Source of the DNA: Datisca glomerata
Lineage: Eukaryota; Streptophyta; Magnoliopsida; Cucurbitales; Datiscaceae
Reading direction: 5' to 3'
DNA: 64,000 nucleotides
Assembly: GCA_003255025.1 (NCBI GenBank)
Contig: QANY01009387.1
Span: 930,001-994,000, forward strand
This document shows, piece by piece, positions 45,820 through 57,052 of this stretch. The position numbers and the translations under genes are program-made. The stretch's first letter is position 1; each line of letters opens with the position of its first letter. Below the pieces are notes generated by a model, which searched no databases, was not told where the DNA came from, and saw nothing but the letters and a program-made list of their open reading frames with translations.

Positions 45820-46700
45820 GAATCATTAATGGATAATGATTTTGGGCAAAGTCTTTAAGGGCTTGGATCGCCTTAGTCTGGGCAGGGCCCCAAGATGGGG
45901 GAGTCTTTTTGAGAAGTTTGGACAAGTGGTTGGTGTAGTTGGCTACATGAGGGATGAAATCTCTGAGATAATTAATGATGCCAAGGAACTGTTGGATTTG
46001 TTTGACCGTTAAATCAGTATTTGAGAATTTGAGCAATTTGATGGCAATATGAGGATCTGGTTGGAATTTTCCATCTTCAAAGATCATACCCATAAATTCA
46101 ATACGAGTAGCATCAATTTCGTCCTTCTTGGCGGAGAGCATAATCCCGTAATGTTTGATGAGATCAATAAACTGGGATAATAAGAGTTGATGAGAAGGTG
46201 AATCTTTGGAGAAGAGTAGAATGTCATTAATGTAAACCAATGCACTGTGCAAAATGGGCTCAAACATTTGGGTCATGGCTTTTTGGAAGAGCGAGGGTGA
46301 TACTTTCAGGCCAAATGGCATGACAGTCCACTGGTACTGGGCATTCGGTATATAGAAAGCATTTTTATACGGTCCTCAGGATGAATGCCTAACTGCCAAA
46401 ACCCAGCTTTAAGGTCAAATTTGGAGAATATCTTGGCCCGTTTGAGATGGACAGATAAAGTATTGGGCTTTGAAAGAGGAAACTTATTCTTGGAGAAACA
46501 TGTTAAAAGGTTTATAGTCTATCACCAACCTCTTTTTCTCACGTTTGAGTTCAGCTCATTTTTCAACATAAAAGGCTTGGCAGGCTCATTCAGATTTCGT
46601 GGGCTCAATAAGACCCTGCTGAATAAGAGGTGCACATTCTTCTCAGGCCAACGCAAGATTATCAGGATTCATACCAAGATGAGTGGCCTTCGTAGGATTT
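45752..46700 (-). pseudogene. Pararetrovirus reverse transcriptase
   Basis: The main open piece (46321-45752, 189 aa) begins MPFGLKVSPSLFQKAM and has the catalytic region LVYINDILLFSK, where the first Asp of the usual Y-x-D-D box reads Asn. It continues with thumb-type blocks (IQQFLGIINYLRDFIP). The N-terminal RT blocks extend to about 46700 but are broken into short frames by stops and shifts. This enzyme would copy viral RNA to DNA; here it is inactive. Confidence 0.9.
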
Positions 46701-46750
46701 AGGTCTTCATTGCGTTGGAACGGAAGACGAATAAAGAATGCGGGATTTTT

Positions 46751-47551
46751 TCAGAGAGGGAAAGCATGGAAAAACTCGTCATGCCTATCAGCACAATAAG
46801 GAAGAATTTGGTCACGGAGATAGGTATAAGCAGAAGGAATTGGTTGGAGCTCGAGGAGACTGGCAACAGGGGTATAAGTACGGAAGAAACTTTTATACTG
46901 GATCCCAGTGGATAAAATATGAAGTTTCTTGGTGCGGGAGAAAGCATCAAAACCAATTAATATATCTTTGCCTGGAAGATCACTGCCTAACACCTTAATC
47001 CAAAGAATGCAGCTTGGGAAAAATTGAAGACCAATACGTCTCTTTGTAATCCACTCAATTTTGAATAAACTGCCATTAGCAGTAGAGAAATATTGATTAT
47101 AAGAAACCCAATCTTCAGGAGGTAGAATACATAGTTTCATGACTGTTCTGCAAAAGCCAATATCTAAGAATCCAATGGCTGGAACAGCTTTGGCAAATTT
47201 ATCTATAAGAAGTCGGATTTCAATATGTGGTTTGATGGACACAGCCTTCTCTTTGGGAGGATCATGTAAGACCCCAAGAGATCCCAAGCAAATGATGTGA
47301 GTAGCATTATCTGATGTGCCAGAGTATGAGGATGTGGCGAAATCAGATGAACAGTTGGCCACTTCAGAGGAGTATAGCAAGACATATTGAGTGTCCTCAT
47401 TGCGGTAAGCTTGTTCTTCTATAGCAGATTCAATATCTCCATCGTCTTGGAGGAGAAGCACTGTTTGTAGATGTTGTAGCCTCTGAATATCTCTTTTGAT
47501 TTTATAAGGACAACTTTTGCAAAATGTCCTTTTTGACCACAGATGTAGCAT
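46751..47551 (-). pseudogene. Pararetrovirus zinc-knuckle remnant and aspartic protease
   Basis: 266-residue open piece. It starts with the last half of a CCHC zinc knuckle (FCKSCPYK); the first Cys pair lies in a different frame just upstream. Further on, PAIGFLDIGFCRTVM is the protease active-site region, where the expected DTG reads DIG. A conserved DILIGFDAF follows near the C-terminus. The protease would release the virion proteins from the polyprotein. The altered catalytic triplet and frame breaks indicate loss of function. Confidence 0.8.
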
Positions 47552-47559
47552 TTATCTGA

Positions 47560-48833
47560 CTTAGGGAGGAAAGATGTCTTTTCTTAAAATATAAAAAAAA
47601 ATGCTTGGTACGAGAATGATGCCGGAAACCCTTTTTACGAGATGGAAATAGGTGGGGCTTTTCCCGTTTGTCTCGTCTGTGATCCTTGGAACATGAACAA
47701 TCCTTTTGGGCAAGGCATATGAGCTTGAGATAGGATTTGGTACATGCCCATCAAAGTTTAAATTCTTCTTTGACCATCCCCTTAAAAAAATTTTGTTGTT
47801 CACATAGTTTATCAAGGGTGGCCAACGCAAGCTGATAGATCTCACCAAGGGAAATGTCCATCATATCACGGTGAAGGGCATTAATGGTCCGATGTAGTTC
47901 AGGTTGCAATTCTTCAAGAAGAGAGGCAATGAACGTGTGCCGGAGGTTGACATCATTAGCTCCATTCAACATATAATACTTGTCGGACATACATTGGATA
48001 TGTTTTTGTAAATCATGGCGTTCCAGCGAACAACATTTCATTTAAAAAAAGTCTTGACGACTTCGTTTGTCAATGAGCTGAAAATCCCCAATGAATTCTT
48101 TATGTAACATTCCCAAAAGAGTGCCAGCATCAAGGCTAAGGGCTGCAGTCAGCCGTTGATAAGGACTGAGACTTTGAAACCATTCTCTTAAAGTCCCTGT
48201 GAATTGAGATAAAAACTCAGAGATGACATCTTCGAGGACCACATCTGGTTTAGACAGTTGTAAGTCAATCCAATCACCAAATTCATGAAGACGATCACAC
48301 CATTTATTTGGAGGAAGATCGTCAAAAGTAAACCAGGGGCCAGTAGTTGGTTTATATATGTTCATCGAGTCTTGGGAATGTATTGGAGGAGGAAGATCAT
48401 CAACAGAGGGTTCTTCCTCGATAATATCATCAGGTTGGACCATGACAATAGTAGAAATATCAACTTGGCATGCTTTGGAAGGAAGACTAGAGGTATCAGT
48501 TTCTATCGCTGAACTGGAGAGACTTTGTAACGCCTGGATTGTCTGAGCAGGATCTAGAGGGGCCTTTAATTTCTGAGATGGAGAAAGAGGTCGGACTGGT
48601 AGAGCAGAAGGTTTCGTCGTATAGGAAGTTGAGGACAGGGGAGTGGGATGGATCTGAACACCAGGAGGGATCGAAGAAAGAGGAGCAGGCTGCACTGAGG
48701 GAGCTGCGGTTATCGACCTAGATTGTCTGAGTTGCCTTAAAATGGGGTAAGACATTTTGAATAGATTATTATAGTCGGAGGCTTTTGGATAAGACATGGG
48801 AGATGAGAGATACCTAGGAGTTTGACTGCTCAT
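47560..48833 (-). pseudogene. Pararetrovirus coat protein region
   Basis: Two adjacent open pieces (48833-48042, 263 aa; 48041-47751, 96 aa) with a short broken tail to 47560. The first has a Ser/Pro-rich N-terminal part and then a folded-looking segment (FDDLPPNKWCDRLHEFGDWI, REWFQSLSPYQR). The second contains LRHTFIASLLEELQPEL and IYQLALATLDKLC, typical of caulimovirid coat proteins ahead of the zinc knuckle. The pieces abut at 48041/48042 with a frame change. Confidence 0.75.
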
Positions 48834-48926
48834 GGGATAGGAATGATATGGATCATAAAGAGTTTAAGATTTCTCCTTAGCCATATCTGCCTCTATCCGG
48901 TAGATATCTTATTGAATCTGGGAGAG

Positions 48927-49868
48927 TTATTGCTCTTTTTTCTGGAATTCTGGGCCTATGTAACCTTTTTCAGCCAGGTGTTTTAATTCCGTATCTAAGT
49001 GCAGAGCTCTGGATGCTAACATATCCTGAAGCTGCTGAAGTTGGTCAAAGATCTGCCCGACTTGAGTGGAGAGAGTGTCAGATTGCAGATGTAGTTGATC
49101 TAATTTAGCATCAATCTTTGTGAGAGTTCGATTTTGACACACAACATTTTTGGACTGCCAATTAAGCACCTCTTCAGCCTCAGGAAGAGACCTAGGTTCT
49201 CCTATTGGAGTGATCTCGGTAGGAATAGAGAAAGGTCTGGTCGACACTTTCGTGATCGGATTGGTGTGTCTGGTTAATGGTGGAAAATCATGTTCGTATG
49301 ATTCCATCATGGCAATGCAGGGAATGATACTAGGAACATAATGGATTTGAAGCTCCGATGTTGGTTGCATGGATGGAAGAAGGGTTGTATGGCCAGTTTC
49401 TTGGAGCAACTCATATAGAGAAAGTTGCTGAGAAGATACTGATTGCTGAGGGCCAACCCAATGAGTGGTATTACTCGAAGAACCATCTTGATCATTGTCG
49501 TCATAGTGATGATGGGGTGCCTGGGAGCGACAAGACAACTTGTTAGGCTTCTTGCGGGTTGGAAGAGCCCTTTGATATCATGAGTCATCATCAGTATCTA
49601 TTTCATCCCAAATAGGCTCATCACAGTCGCAATTAGGGTCGCATCTGCCTGGGCAAACATCCCAGATAAAATGTCCATTTACATGGGACACATAACAGGG
49701 TTGAGCCGCATGATCGATCCAAGCTATATGAGGACAGCTGTGCGAGGGCGTGTAAGCAGGAGTGATAGTCAAAATACTTCTAGAAAACACAGGTCTGGAA
49801 GTAGAAGGCTCTGCTGTGCCAGGTCTAGCAAAGATGGTTTTAATGGTCTCGTCGGGGAGACGGTGCAC
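48927..49868 (-). pseudogene. Pararetrovirus linker region: coiled coil and Cys-rich segment
   Basis: The piece at 49868-49578 has a Cys-rich motif CPGRCDPNCDCD preceded by YVSHVNGHFIWDV and ends in an acidic tail. The piece at 49538-48927 ends in a heptad-like segment (LDQLHLQSDTLSTQVGQIF, QLQQLQDMLASRAL) predicted to form a coiled coil, as expected for a virion-associated or aphid-factor-like region between movement and coat protein. Function is inferred from position only. A frameshift separates the pieces. Confidence 0.55.
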
Positions 49869-49869
49869 C

Positions 49870-50747
49870 TAAGGAGGGGCAGAAGTATGAACATCGCGTT
49901 GAATGACATGAAACTGGCGTTCATAGTTATTGATCCATTCAAGAGGCATCATTTGCGTGAGTTCGACTTTGGAGATATGCCGAGGGATCTAGATGATAGA
50001 AGTATGATCTGCCCTATCAGAGATAGCAAAAAGGGCATCTTGAGTCGAATTGGGAAAATGAAGATCAAACGAGTGATTTTGGAGGCGATAAATGATCTGA
50101 TGATGCAGGGTGGCCATGATAGCTCTGGAGTCTTGTTCTGCACCTACAATCTGGACTTGAACTTTCAATCTCTAAGATAAAGTTGGGTCTGAAAGTTTAA
50201 TATTAAAGCCCGGGGCAACAATCAGAATGACAGTGCCATTACTGAGGGTGGTGAGAATGGAGCCAATCAATGCATTACTGTAGGATGTGAAAGTGGTGTC
50301 TAGGAGAGCAATCCGAGAAATAGCGGCAATCCCTTTTCTACCATGGAGGTTCAAGACAAGTCAGATAGTACCAACATGTAGGTGTGTAGCCTTATGGCTG
50401 CCAACCATTAAGAAACTCTTGAGGGATCTTAAGAGTGACATACTGTTCTGCGGTTGTGGCTTGGAGACCACAGTGGTCTAATTTTGTGATTTGCACAATT
50501 TCCTTCACATGAGGTTTGTGAGTAGATATCAGAGTTCTGATATTACGAAGAACTCGGTTTGATCGATGATAAATGTTGTATGGAGTGAGAAGTGATAATT
50601 CTGTTTCCTGAATTCTGACATCTTCATGGAGATGATGGATGGTTCTTAATCTTATTTGCAATAGTTCGACACGCAGAAGGGGGAAGATCTTGAGGAGAGA
50701 AGGAAGAGGAAAGACGAACAAGTTCAAGGTTTGTGGAGTCACTCATT
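49870..50747 (-). pseudogene. Pararetrovirus movement protein (viral MP family)
   Basis: The ATG complement at 50747-50745 opens a short frame; a shift then leads to the main pieces. One (to 50392) reads TTAEQYVTLKIPQEF; the next (50354-50172) reads GRKGIAAISRIALLDTTF and NALIGSILTTLSNGT, the core of the caulimovirid movement protein that opens plasmodesmata. The C-terminal part to 49870 is in a further broken frame. The presence of this domain is the main argument for a pararetrovirus. Confidence 0.82.
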
Positions 50748-50812
50748 TTTCTCTAGGGTTCTCCTTACTGTCCTATTTCTTATAATAGATTACCACGGGC
50801 TGTAAAAGTATG

Positions 50813-50824
50813 GCTTTGATACCA
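50813..50824 (-). other. Pararetrovirus minus-strand primer site (tRNA-Met type)
   Basis: The plus strand reads gctttgatacca, so the minus strand reads tggtatcaaagc, one mismatch from the tRNA-Met complement tggtatcagagc. It precedes the movement protein region by about 65 bp. Viral similarity ends here and MULE-like coding begins within a few bases, so the integrated copy is opened at its own primer site. Confidence 0.82.
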
Positions 50825-50829
50825 AGATG

Positions 50830-52090
50830 GTTCTTCGAGCAATACCACTCATTGGATGTACATAAAGAATTATGACTTCTAAACAACGCATGTACAACTC
50901 GAAATCTACAGTCCGATATGCCTTCACACATTTATAGAATAAGCTATCAATCTTGTACTTGCTCAATATCGTCTTCACATTATTAAGAAGATTTTGCATA
51001 CAATAGCCATGATGAGCAATCCATGCTATCATGTCGCTCGAAACAATTAACTCTTTCTGAAATATAATGGTATAACTCAACTTGTCTATAAACCATTCTC
51101 AAGGCAAATGATTCTCGGAGTCCATAATGGTAAAAGTAGTGAAAATATTTGGCCGTTAACATCAAGCATCAAAGAATTGAGGAGTGTACCATGATACTTG
51201 TTTGTTAGAAATGTCCTATAGACCCTAATAACAAGTTAAATTATGTCGATTACCGCTCAAAGAAGGATCCATCGTCATGAAAAAGTACTTCAACCAACCA
51301 TCACAATCAGTTTTCAATTGTGTGACAATTATTATAACATATAAAAAATATTTACTAACTGAATAAACTGATACGTATAAAATGCGTTGAATAAATATTA
51401 AAAAAATAATAATATATATAACCATAGTAAATACATTTATATCATACCAGAATTATTCTTCTAAAAGTGAAAGCAATAAGAAAGTATGTTGCATAAGACT
51501 CATCTGGAGATCCCTGAGTCATATCAAGAGCTTCAATTTTTGGCCCTCCAAGATTTATAGTAGCTTATATAAATGTAATGCTTCACTATCATATGATAAA
51601 TAATATCGTTAGGCAAAGTGCGATAACTTACTCCACTACTATACTTGTCTTTTATATACTCATTAACAATAGTCGAAGTAGCTTGACGAAGATCACTTTG
51701 TATAATGTTCAATGAACAAGTATGCTCCTTTACATACTTCCTAACCAAACCAAATTTCACTACCTCTATAACGTGAAGCACATACAAATCACTTTGACAA
51801 TACACCGAACTACATTCCTTTCACGGTTAGACTTGGTAGTCATAAACTGAAAGTTATGCTTTAAAGCAATCAAGTGTAACACCTTTTCAACTCATGTTTT
51901 GAACAAAATAATGACTTCTTTTGTATATCAAAAGAAAGTGGTAACTTATCCACATCTACTTTATCCATAAATAAAGGTTCAACATGATTATCATGCACAA
52001 TCCTGTGCGATAAAGATCCAACCTCTATTGATGAAATAATTCCACCGCCCACAACAACGTCAAGGGATGATTCTCCCTTTGTCATTCTTC
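50830..52090 (-). pseudogene. Mutator-like (MULE) transposase relic
   Basis: Minus-strand pieces in MURA order: FDIQKKSLFCSKHELKRCY (about 51930), then KYVKEHTCSLN and DLRQATSTIVNEYIKDKY with ISYYKSWRAKN (51805-51533), then in a shifted frame SPDESYATYFLI (about 51495), and HHGYCMQNLLNNVK with KAYRTVDFELYMRCLEV (51080-50830). These are the FLYWCH/MULE N-terminal and post-catalytic blocks. The middle (51170-51460) is AT-rich and largely unrecognisable. The relic stops where the pararetrovirus begins. Terminal inverted repeats were not identified. Confidence 0.8.
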
Positions 52091-53419
52091 ATCAAAGTAA
52101 GATATCATTGAACATAATAATCTACACCAATCTCTAAAAAATAGACAATAATCATCCGCATTCAATATTCACCATCATACACGAGGTATTAGTATCTGCC
52201 CACAATGCATAAGATATTAAACCCAGTAACATATCATGTAATTACATCTTCAACAATCAACAATGGCTTAATCTTATAATCAAATAATTTCTTCCTTCAT
52301 CCCACATTCCATATAAAAAAAGAGCTATGAGAATATTTACCATGAGGAAGTAATGACCGCATATAAAAGCAAAATATAATTATATAGTATATAGTATGTA
52401 ATTATATAGTCAAAATACAAATTTGGCTGACTGAATTAAAACTAATCACACACATAAATATAAAAATTTCTAATAATAACAAAGAAAAAAGAGAAAAAAG
52501 CTTGAAAATTACCCTTCAAACTCAAGTAACACTACAAGAAAAATCATTTTTAGCTACCAAACTTTTAGCCACGATATTAATTTCGTGGCTAAATGCCTCC
52601 TTTGGCGACCAAAACTTTTGTTGGTCGCCAAAGACTCAGATATTTTACCTGGGAATAAAAGAGAGGGCGTGTGAAATTTTTCTCAGGCTTTTGCCGACGA
52701 AAATTCAAATTTTGTCGATAAAAATCATAAATTTTGTGACGGAATTATATGTTTATCGTTAAAAGTGGGACTTTTCGCGACCATATTATATGTTGGCCGG
52801 CAAAAGTAAGACTTTTGCCGATGAACTACTATTTTCATTGTAATAGATGGAAACCTAAAACTACTGTCCCCACTACGCGTAGGACTGATTCCCCCCTCCC
52901 CACACCCGCGACAGAGCCAAGCCTCATCCTTCAACCTCATATAAATTTCAAATTATAGTCTTCCTCGTCTCCCTCGTCGGTCGTCTCCCTCAACCTCGTC
53001 TAAATTTCAAGTTACAGAACCTTTGGCAATCATCTCCCTCACCCTCGTCAGTCGTCTCCCTTAACATCGTCAGTCGTCTCCCTCCTGTCCTCTTACATTT
53101 CTTCGTTCTTCTTTCTCTTTCTTCCTTTCTTACTTCTCCTTTTCAGAACCCTCTTCAGGTACACTCCTCACTCTTTCTCTTTTAGGAACCATTAGACCTC
53201 ATTTTTTTTCTTGCATGTTTTCTGGTTGCAGATAAAGCAAAATATGGGCATCAATCACCTTCTTGTTTGACTATCAAATCCCAGGTATTAAATTTTCAAT
53301 GCCCCATTTTGGAATTTCTTCATACTTACATCTTCCTCGCCTGATCTTATTGGGAACAACCCTTTGCTTCTGTATCTTTTCTTTTTTTGTTGAATTGCAA
53401 TTTGGTTCTGTAATTTTTT

Positions 53420-53534
53420 ACTACTTAAACCCTTCAAGTAGTAAGTTTTTATTACTTGAACCCTTCAAGTAGTAAGTTTGTACTACTTGAACCCTTCAAG
53501 TAGTAAGTTTGTACTACTTGAACCCTTCAAGTAA
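53420..53534 (+). repeat. 31-bp palindromic minisatellite, 4 copies (forward)
   Basis: The word cccttcaagta starts at 53430, 53461, 53492 and 53523, a strict 31-bp period. Each unit contains the palindrome acttgaacccttcaagt. The copies are nearly identical, so the array is young or homogenised. Confidence 0.95.
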
Positions 53535-54107
53535 TTTGTTGTTTCTCCTGAAATTACAATTACTTAACAAATTGCATTAAAGATATCTCATAAAGTTTGA
53601 TATATAAGTATAACTGCTCAATCTCATACAATCAACATTATGAGATGAATATTAACATAGTTGTATAATAAGTGAAATTACAAACCATACATTAATATTA
53701 TCTTATATAACCATATAGTATTACAATGCAAGTCATTTTTTTCGTCAACTATCTTCAGGTTTTTGTTAAGACTTACGTTTTCTTCCTCGACTATTTTTTT
53801 CGTCAACTATTTTTTTCATAACCAATTCATTTTCTTGCTCTGATAAATTCAAATTTTCCCTAAGCATCATATTTGTTATAATTTCATATTAAAACACGGG
53901 TTCACACCATGCAAATAAATTACAACCATCTTCAGTTTTCTGTTCAATAGAAAAGAAAAAATGAATTCAATACAATAAATGGTAAAAAATAAGATATTAG
54001 AATGGAATAAAATATCACTGAATATCTTGAGTATAGGTGTTGACTGAAAAAAATATCTACTTGAATCATTAAAGTAGTGATTTTTGTTCTGAAAGTCAAA
54101 ATAAATA

Positions 54108-54222
54108 ATTACTTGAAGGGTTCAAGTAATTAAATCTGACTACTTGAAGGGTTTAAGTAGTTGTATCTAACTAATTGAAGGGTTCAAGTAATTGTTTATA
54201 TCTACTTGAAGGGTTCAAGTAC
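54108..54222 (-). repeat. 31-bp palindromic minisatellite, 4 copies (inverted partner)
   Basis: The word gaaggg recurs at 54115, 54146, 54177 and 54207 (30-31 bp period). The unit is the reverse complement of that in 53420-53534. The two arrays face each other across about 570 bp of AT-rich DNA. Confidence 0.92.
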
Positions 54223-54262
54223 GAACTCTGTTTTTTCCTCATTTTTTCTTTTTTGGTTAAAG

Positions 54263-55644
54263 GATTTAGATATTACCATTGTGAATGCCACCAATCACGT
54301 CGAATGCCCTCCTAAAGAACGACATGTTTGAAGTGAGTTTTTTAATGACATTTGTTTTATAGTAACCGAGATTTGTTCTGTGTCAGTTTGGCGTTAGATC
54401 GGTGGAGGAAAAACATAGCTATGTAATCTATGTTCTCGTTTCCTTTGGTTTTTAAATCACATTCATGCATCTCTATTTAGATTTGCATTTTGTATTGGTA
54501 ATGCCACATTTATTCGAATACTTTTAGTTCCAATCAGAAGTTTGCATTTTACTGTTGGGATTGAATTAAAATGTATATACAGACATACTTATGGTAGAAA
54601 CTCTTCTAATTGATAATGTTTAATCTGGTCTCCTTCCCACTACGTTCATGGGGAGTGGAAAAATTAATATGGTAGGAGCTCTTCTAATTGATAATGTTTC
54701 AAACACACAAGTATAAAAGCTTAAGCTTTAGAGGTTTTTAACAAGTAGAGGTTTCCTGAATAATAAAGATCTCTTATCATTACCAAGTAAAATTTAAAAT
54801 GACTATTAATGAAACATATGCAGTTGACTTAAGTTTAGTGGTTGAATGCAATGCATTGGTATTGACATCCATTCAACTGTTTAACAAAGAATATGTGCTC
54901 AGAAAAACATACAATGATACTTTCTGGTTGTAAACAAGTAGCTATATATGTCTCCTCCTTCACCCTTCCCCCTGAATGAAAACTTAGGAGTTCAAACTTT
55001 CCATATTTAGGCGTTTAAGTCTTAACTGCTAATGTCCAACATGTTCCTTGAAGACTTTGATAGTTGTTCATAGGACGCTGAGAGAGGGAGATCCTACCTT
55101 CAGGGATGAGCTTCTTAATTGCTCACACAGATTGCCTTAACTATTCTAATCCCATATTTCTTCATGCAGCTTGGGATTGTTCTACATGGGATAAGACATA
55201 TGCACTCTTTCTAGAAGAGAGACTAGAGTGTTTTAGAATTTTGAAGTATAACATTGAGTCAGAATGTTTGACAAAAACATCACGAGGATCAGTCAAGGTA
55301 AATGCCTAACTAATTTACAATTCTAAAACAGATTGTTTAATTATGATTATAAAAGTGATTATGTTTCTTATGATTACAAATGCATATTAAAATAAGGATG
55401 TTGGGTTGTGATGAGTTGTTGGAGCAGCTACCTGCACTGCAGCAGCTTCTTTACCGGCTTATTGGTTGTCAGGTAATGATTTGATCCATATCTAGGTTGT
55501 TGTTGCTCTTAATGGAAAATAGTTATTTTTCTTTTCTTGATTTTCTTCCAATTGGGCCTAAGGATGGGCTCTTCAATCTCTCTGATTTTACCGCCAGAAG
55601 GAGCAGTTTTTAGTAATTATCTCATTCAGTATGCCTTAGCTCTG
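54263..55644 (+). pseudogene. Captured ANTH-domain (AP180/CALM) gene fragment inside CACTA
   Basis: Four exon-like blocks in correct order and strand. At 54263-54331 is DLDITIVNATNHVECPPKER. At 55051-55297 is [20 protein letters not shown] and, after a shift, [18 protein letters not shown]; it ends in a GT donor. At 55398-55472 is LGCDELLEQLPALQQLLYRL, also ending in GT. At 55594-55644 is PEGAVFSNYLIQYALAL, ending in GT. These are consecutive parts of the plant PICALM/ANTH domain that binds phosphoinositides during clathrin-coated vesicle formation. Introns are retained, so the capture was from DNA. The exon between the first two blocks (KIFSATS..) is missing, and frames contain shifts and a stop, so no functional protein is expected. 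It lies 1.7 kb from the left and 1.3 kb from the right CACTA terminus. Confidence 0.88.
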
Positions 55645-57052
55645 GTAAACATTCATCTCTTTTCTTAGTTTCGCTTCCTAAGGTATTAGTCAAAAAGCCT
55701 CTAACCAAGTATCGTTAGAGCTACCATGTCCGTTTTGTGTATTAGATGGCTATCATTGTCAGAGCTACCGACCTTTTTCTATTCTGCTGTAATTTTGATG
55801 AAATTTACTGGTTACTATAATTTTGATGAAATTTGAGTGGTTACAAAATTTAGTTTTTCTGTCTATTATGCTCTTAAGAATTTTGATTGCTTAGTATCAT
55901 ATGAAACATAGACATTACATATAATATTTCATAGCGTACATTAGCAATTGAACGTGGACAACATGGAGATTGGTTTATTATTTTATTCATTTTGATCTGG
56001 CTGGACATGATCAACTTTCTTTGTACTTATTTGAATTTAAACTTGGTAATTATATTTGTAGGTTGGGTCAATTCGGCCACTTGTTGGGTTTTGCAGTAAA
56101 TATGATAGGTAGGCAACTTGTTCTGCCCCTGAGGATGTCACACCTTCCTCCGAAAAAGAGATAGTTGAAGAAGTTCTCGGATGAAATAAAGGTCTTGGAC
56201 ATGGAACCCCACCGACATCTTTCAAGAAAAAGAGTCGAGTTGGAGTTGAAAATATAGAACTAAAGAAATAAATCAAGTTGATGGAGAGTCCACTATAAAG
56301 CTTACTTGCTTAGGCTCGTCAAAACGGGTTTCCATCTCCTGACGATGACTCAACAACAGAAATATGAGCTATAAAATATTTGTTAAGCTTTGTAGTTGTA
56401 ACATCAAACTTTAAATACTCTATTATTATATTTTTTGATATATTTGTGAATCAAATCCAATAATGAATTATGATTCGAGAATTTTGTAATTATTATATTA
56501 ATTGATATTACAGATGATATTAATTACTATTACAATATTTTGTAATGTAAAATTTGGTCGTTGTAAACATTTTCCAACAAAAAAAATGGTGGCAAAAAGT
56601 TTTTGCGATGAAACTTTTTTTTGGTCGCAAAAGCTTTTTGTGATGAAAAGAAAAATTGGTCGCAAAAAGGATTTTGCGACGAAATTTTTTTTGGTCGTGA
56701 AAAACCTTTGGCAACCAAATTTTTTTTCGTCACTGAAGCCTTTCGCGGCCAATATTTATTTTCGTCACGAAAGCCTTTTGTGACCAATATTTATTTTCGT
56801 CGCGAAAACCTTTCGCGACTAGTTTTTTCGTCGCTAAAGGCTAACGCGACGAGATCCAAAAATTTGTCACAAAAGACTTTCGCGAAAGCTTTTTGTGATG
56901 AAAACCTTTCGCTAAAGCCCTTGTTTCTTGTAGTGTAATAACGTTTTTGTATCAAGATTGCTTAGTGAAGAATTGGTTGAATAAATGTGAATAAGCTTCA
57001 GCTTCAACGTGATTAACAATCACATCTCTGCTCAGCATCGCACGATTCAAAC

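Larger units (their letters stand above)
43990..50830 (-). mobile_element. Endogenous pararetrovirus (Caulimoviridae-like), near genome length, decayed
   Basis: Read on the minus strand from 50824: tRNA-Met primer site, movement protein, a Cys/Pro-rich linker, coat protein with zinc knuckle, aspartic protease, RT, RNase H, a further C-terminal coding stretch, and a TATA-type promoter (44187-44179). There is no integrase and there are no LTRs. The movement protein and single-promoter layout mark a plant pararetrovirus rather than a gypsy element. The domain order fits Petuvirus/Florendovirus-type polyproteins; the exact genus is inference. Many stops and shifts break the reading frame and two catalytic motifs are altered, so the copy is inactive. 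The left end is not sharply defined. Confidence 0.88.
52530..56935. mobile_element. Non-autonomous CACTA transposon carrying host gene fragments
   Basis: A 4406-bp element that begins cactacaagaaaaa and ends tttcttgtagtg, the canonical CACTA terminal inverted repeat, flanked by a 3-bp target duplication taa (52527-52529 and 56936-56938). Both ends hold subterminal repeats of the type tttcgcgacgaaa / ttggtcgcaaaa (52560-52860 and 56545-56925), the expected transposase binding region. No transposase (TNPA/TNPD) coding was found. The interior holds exons of an ANTH-domain gene and two inverted minisatellites. Confidence 0.93.

Noticed and set aside
48285..48721. Plus-strand frames of 60-75 codons
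   Set aside because: Antisense to the pararetrovirus coat protein region.
43990..50830. Interpretation as a Ty3/gypsy retrotransposon because of the RT-RNase H similarity
   Set aside because: No LTRs or integrase, a movement protein at the 5' end, and a promoter after the last ORF all favour a pararetrovirus.
56498..56938. Overlapping frames on both strands with Lys/Phe-rich repeats
   Set aside because: They are translations of the CACTA subterminal repeats (tttcgcgacgaaa type).
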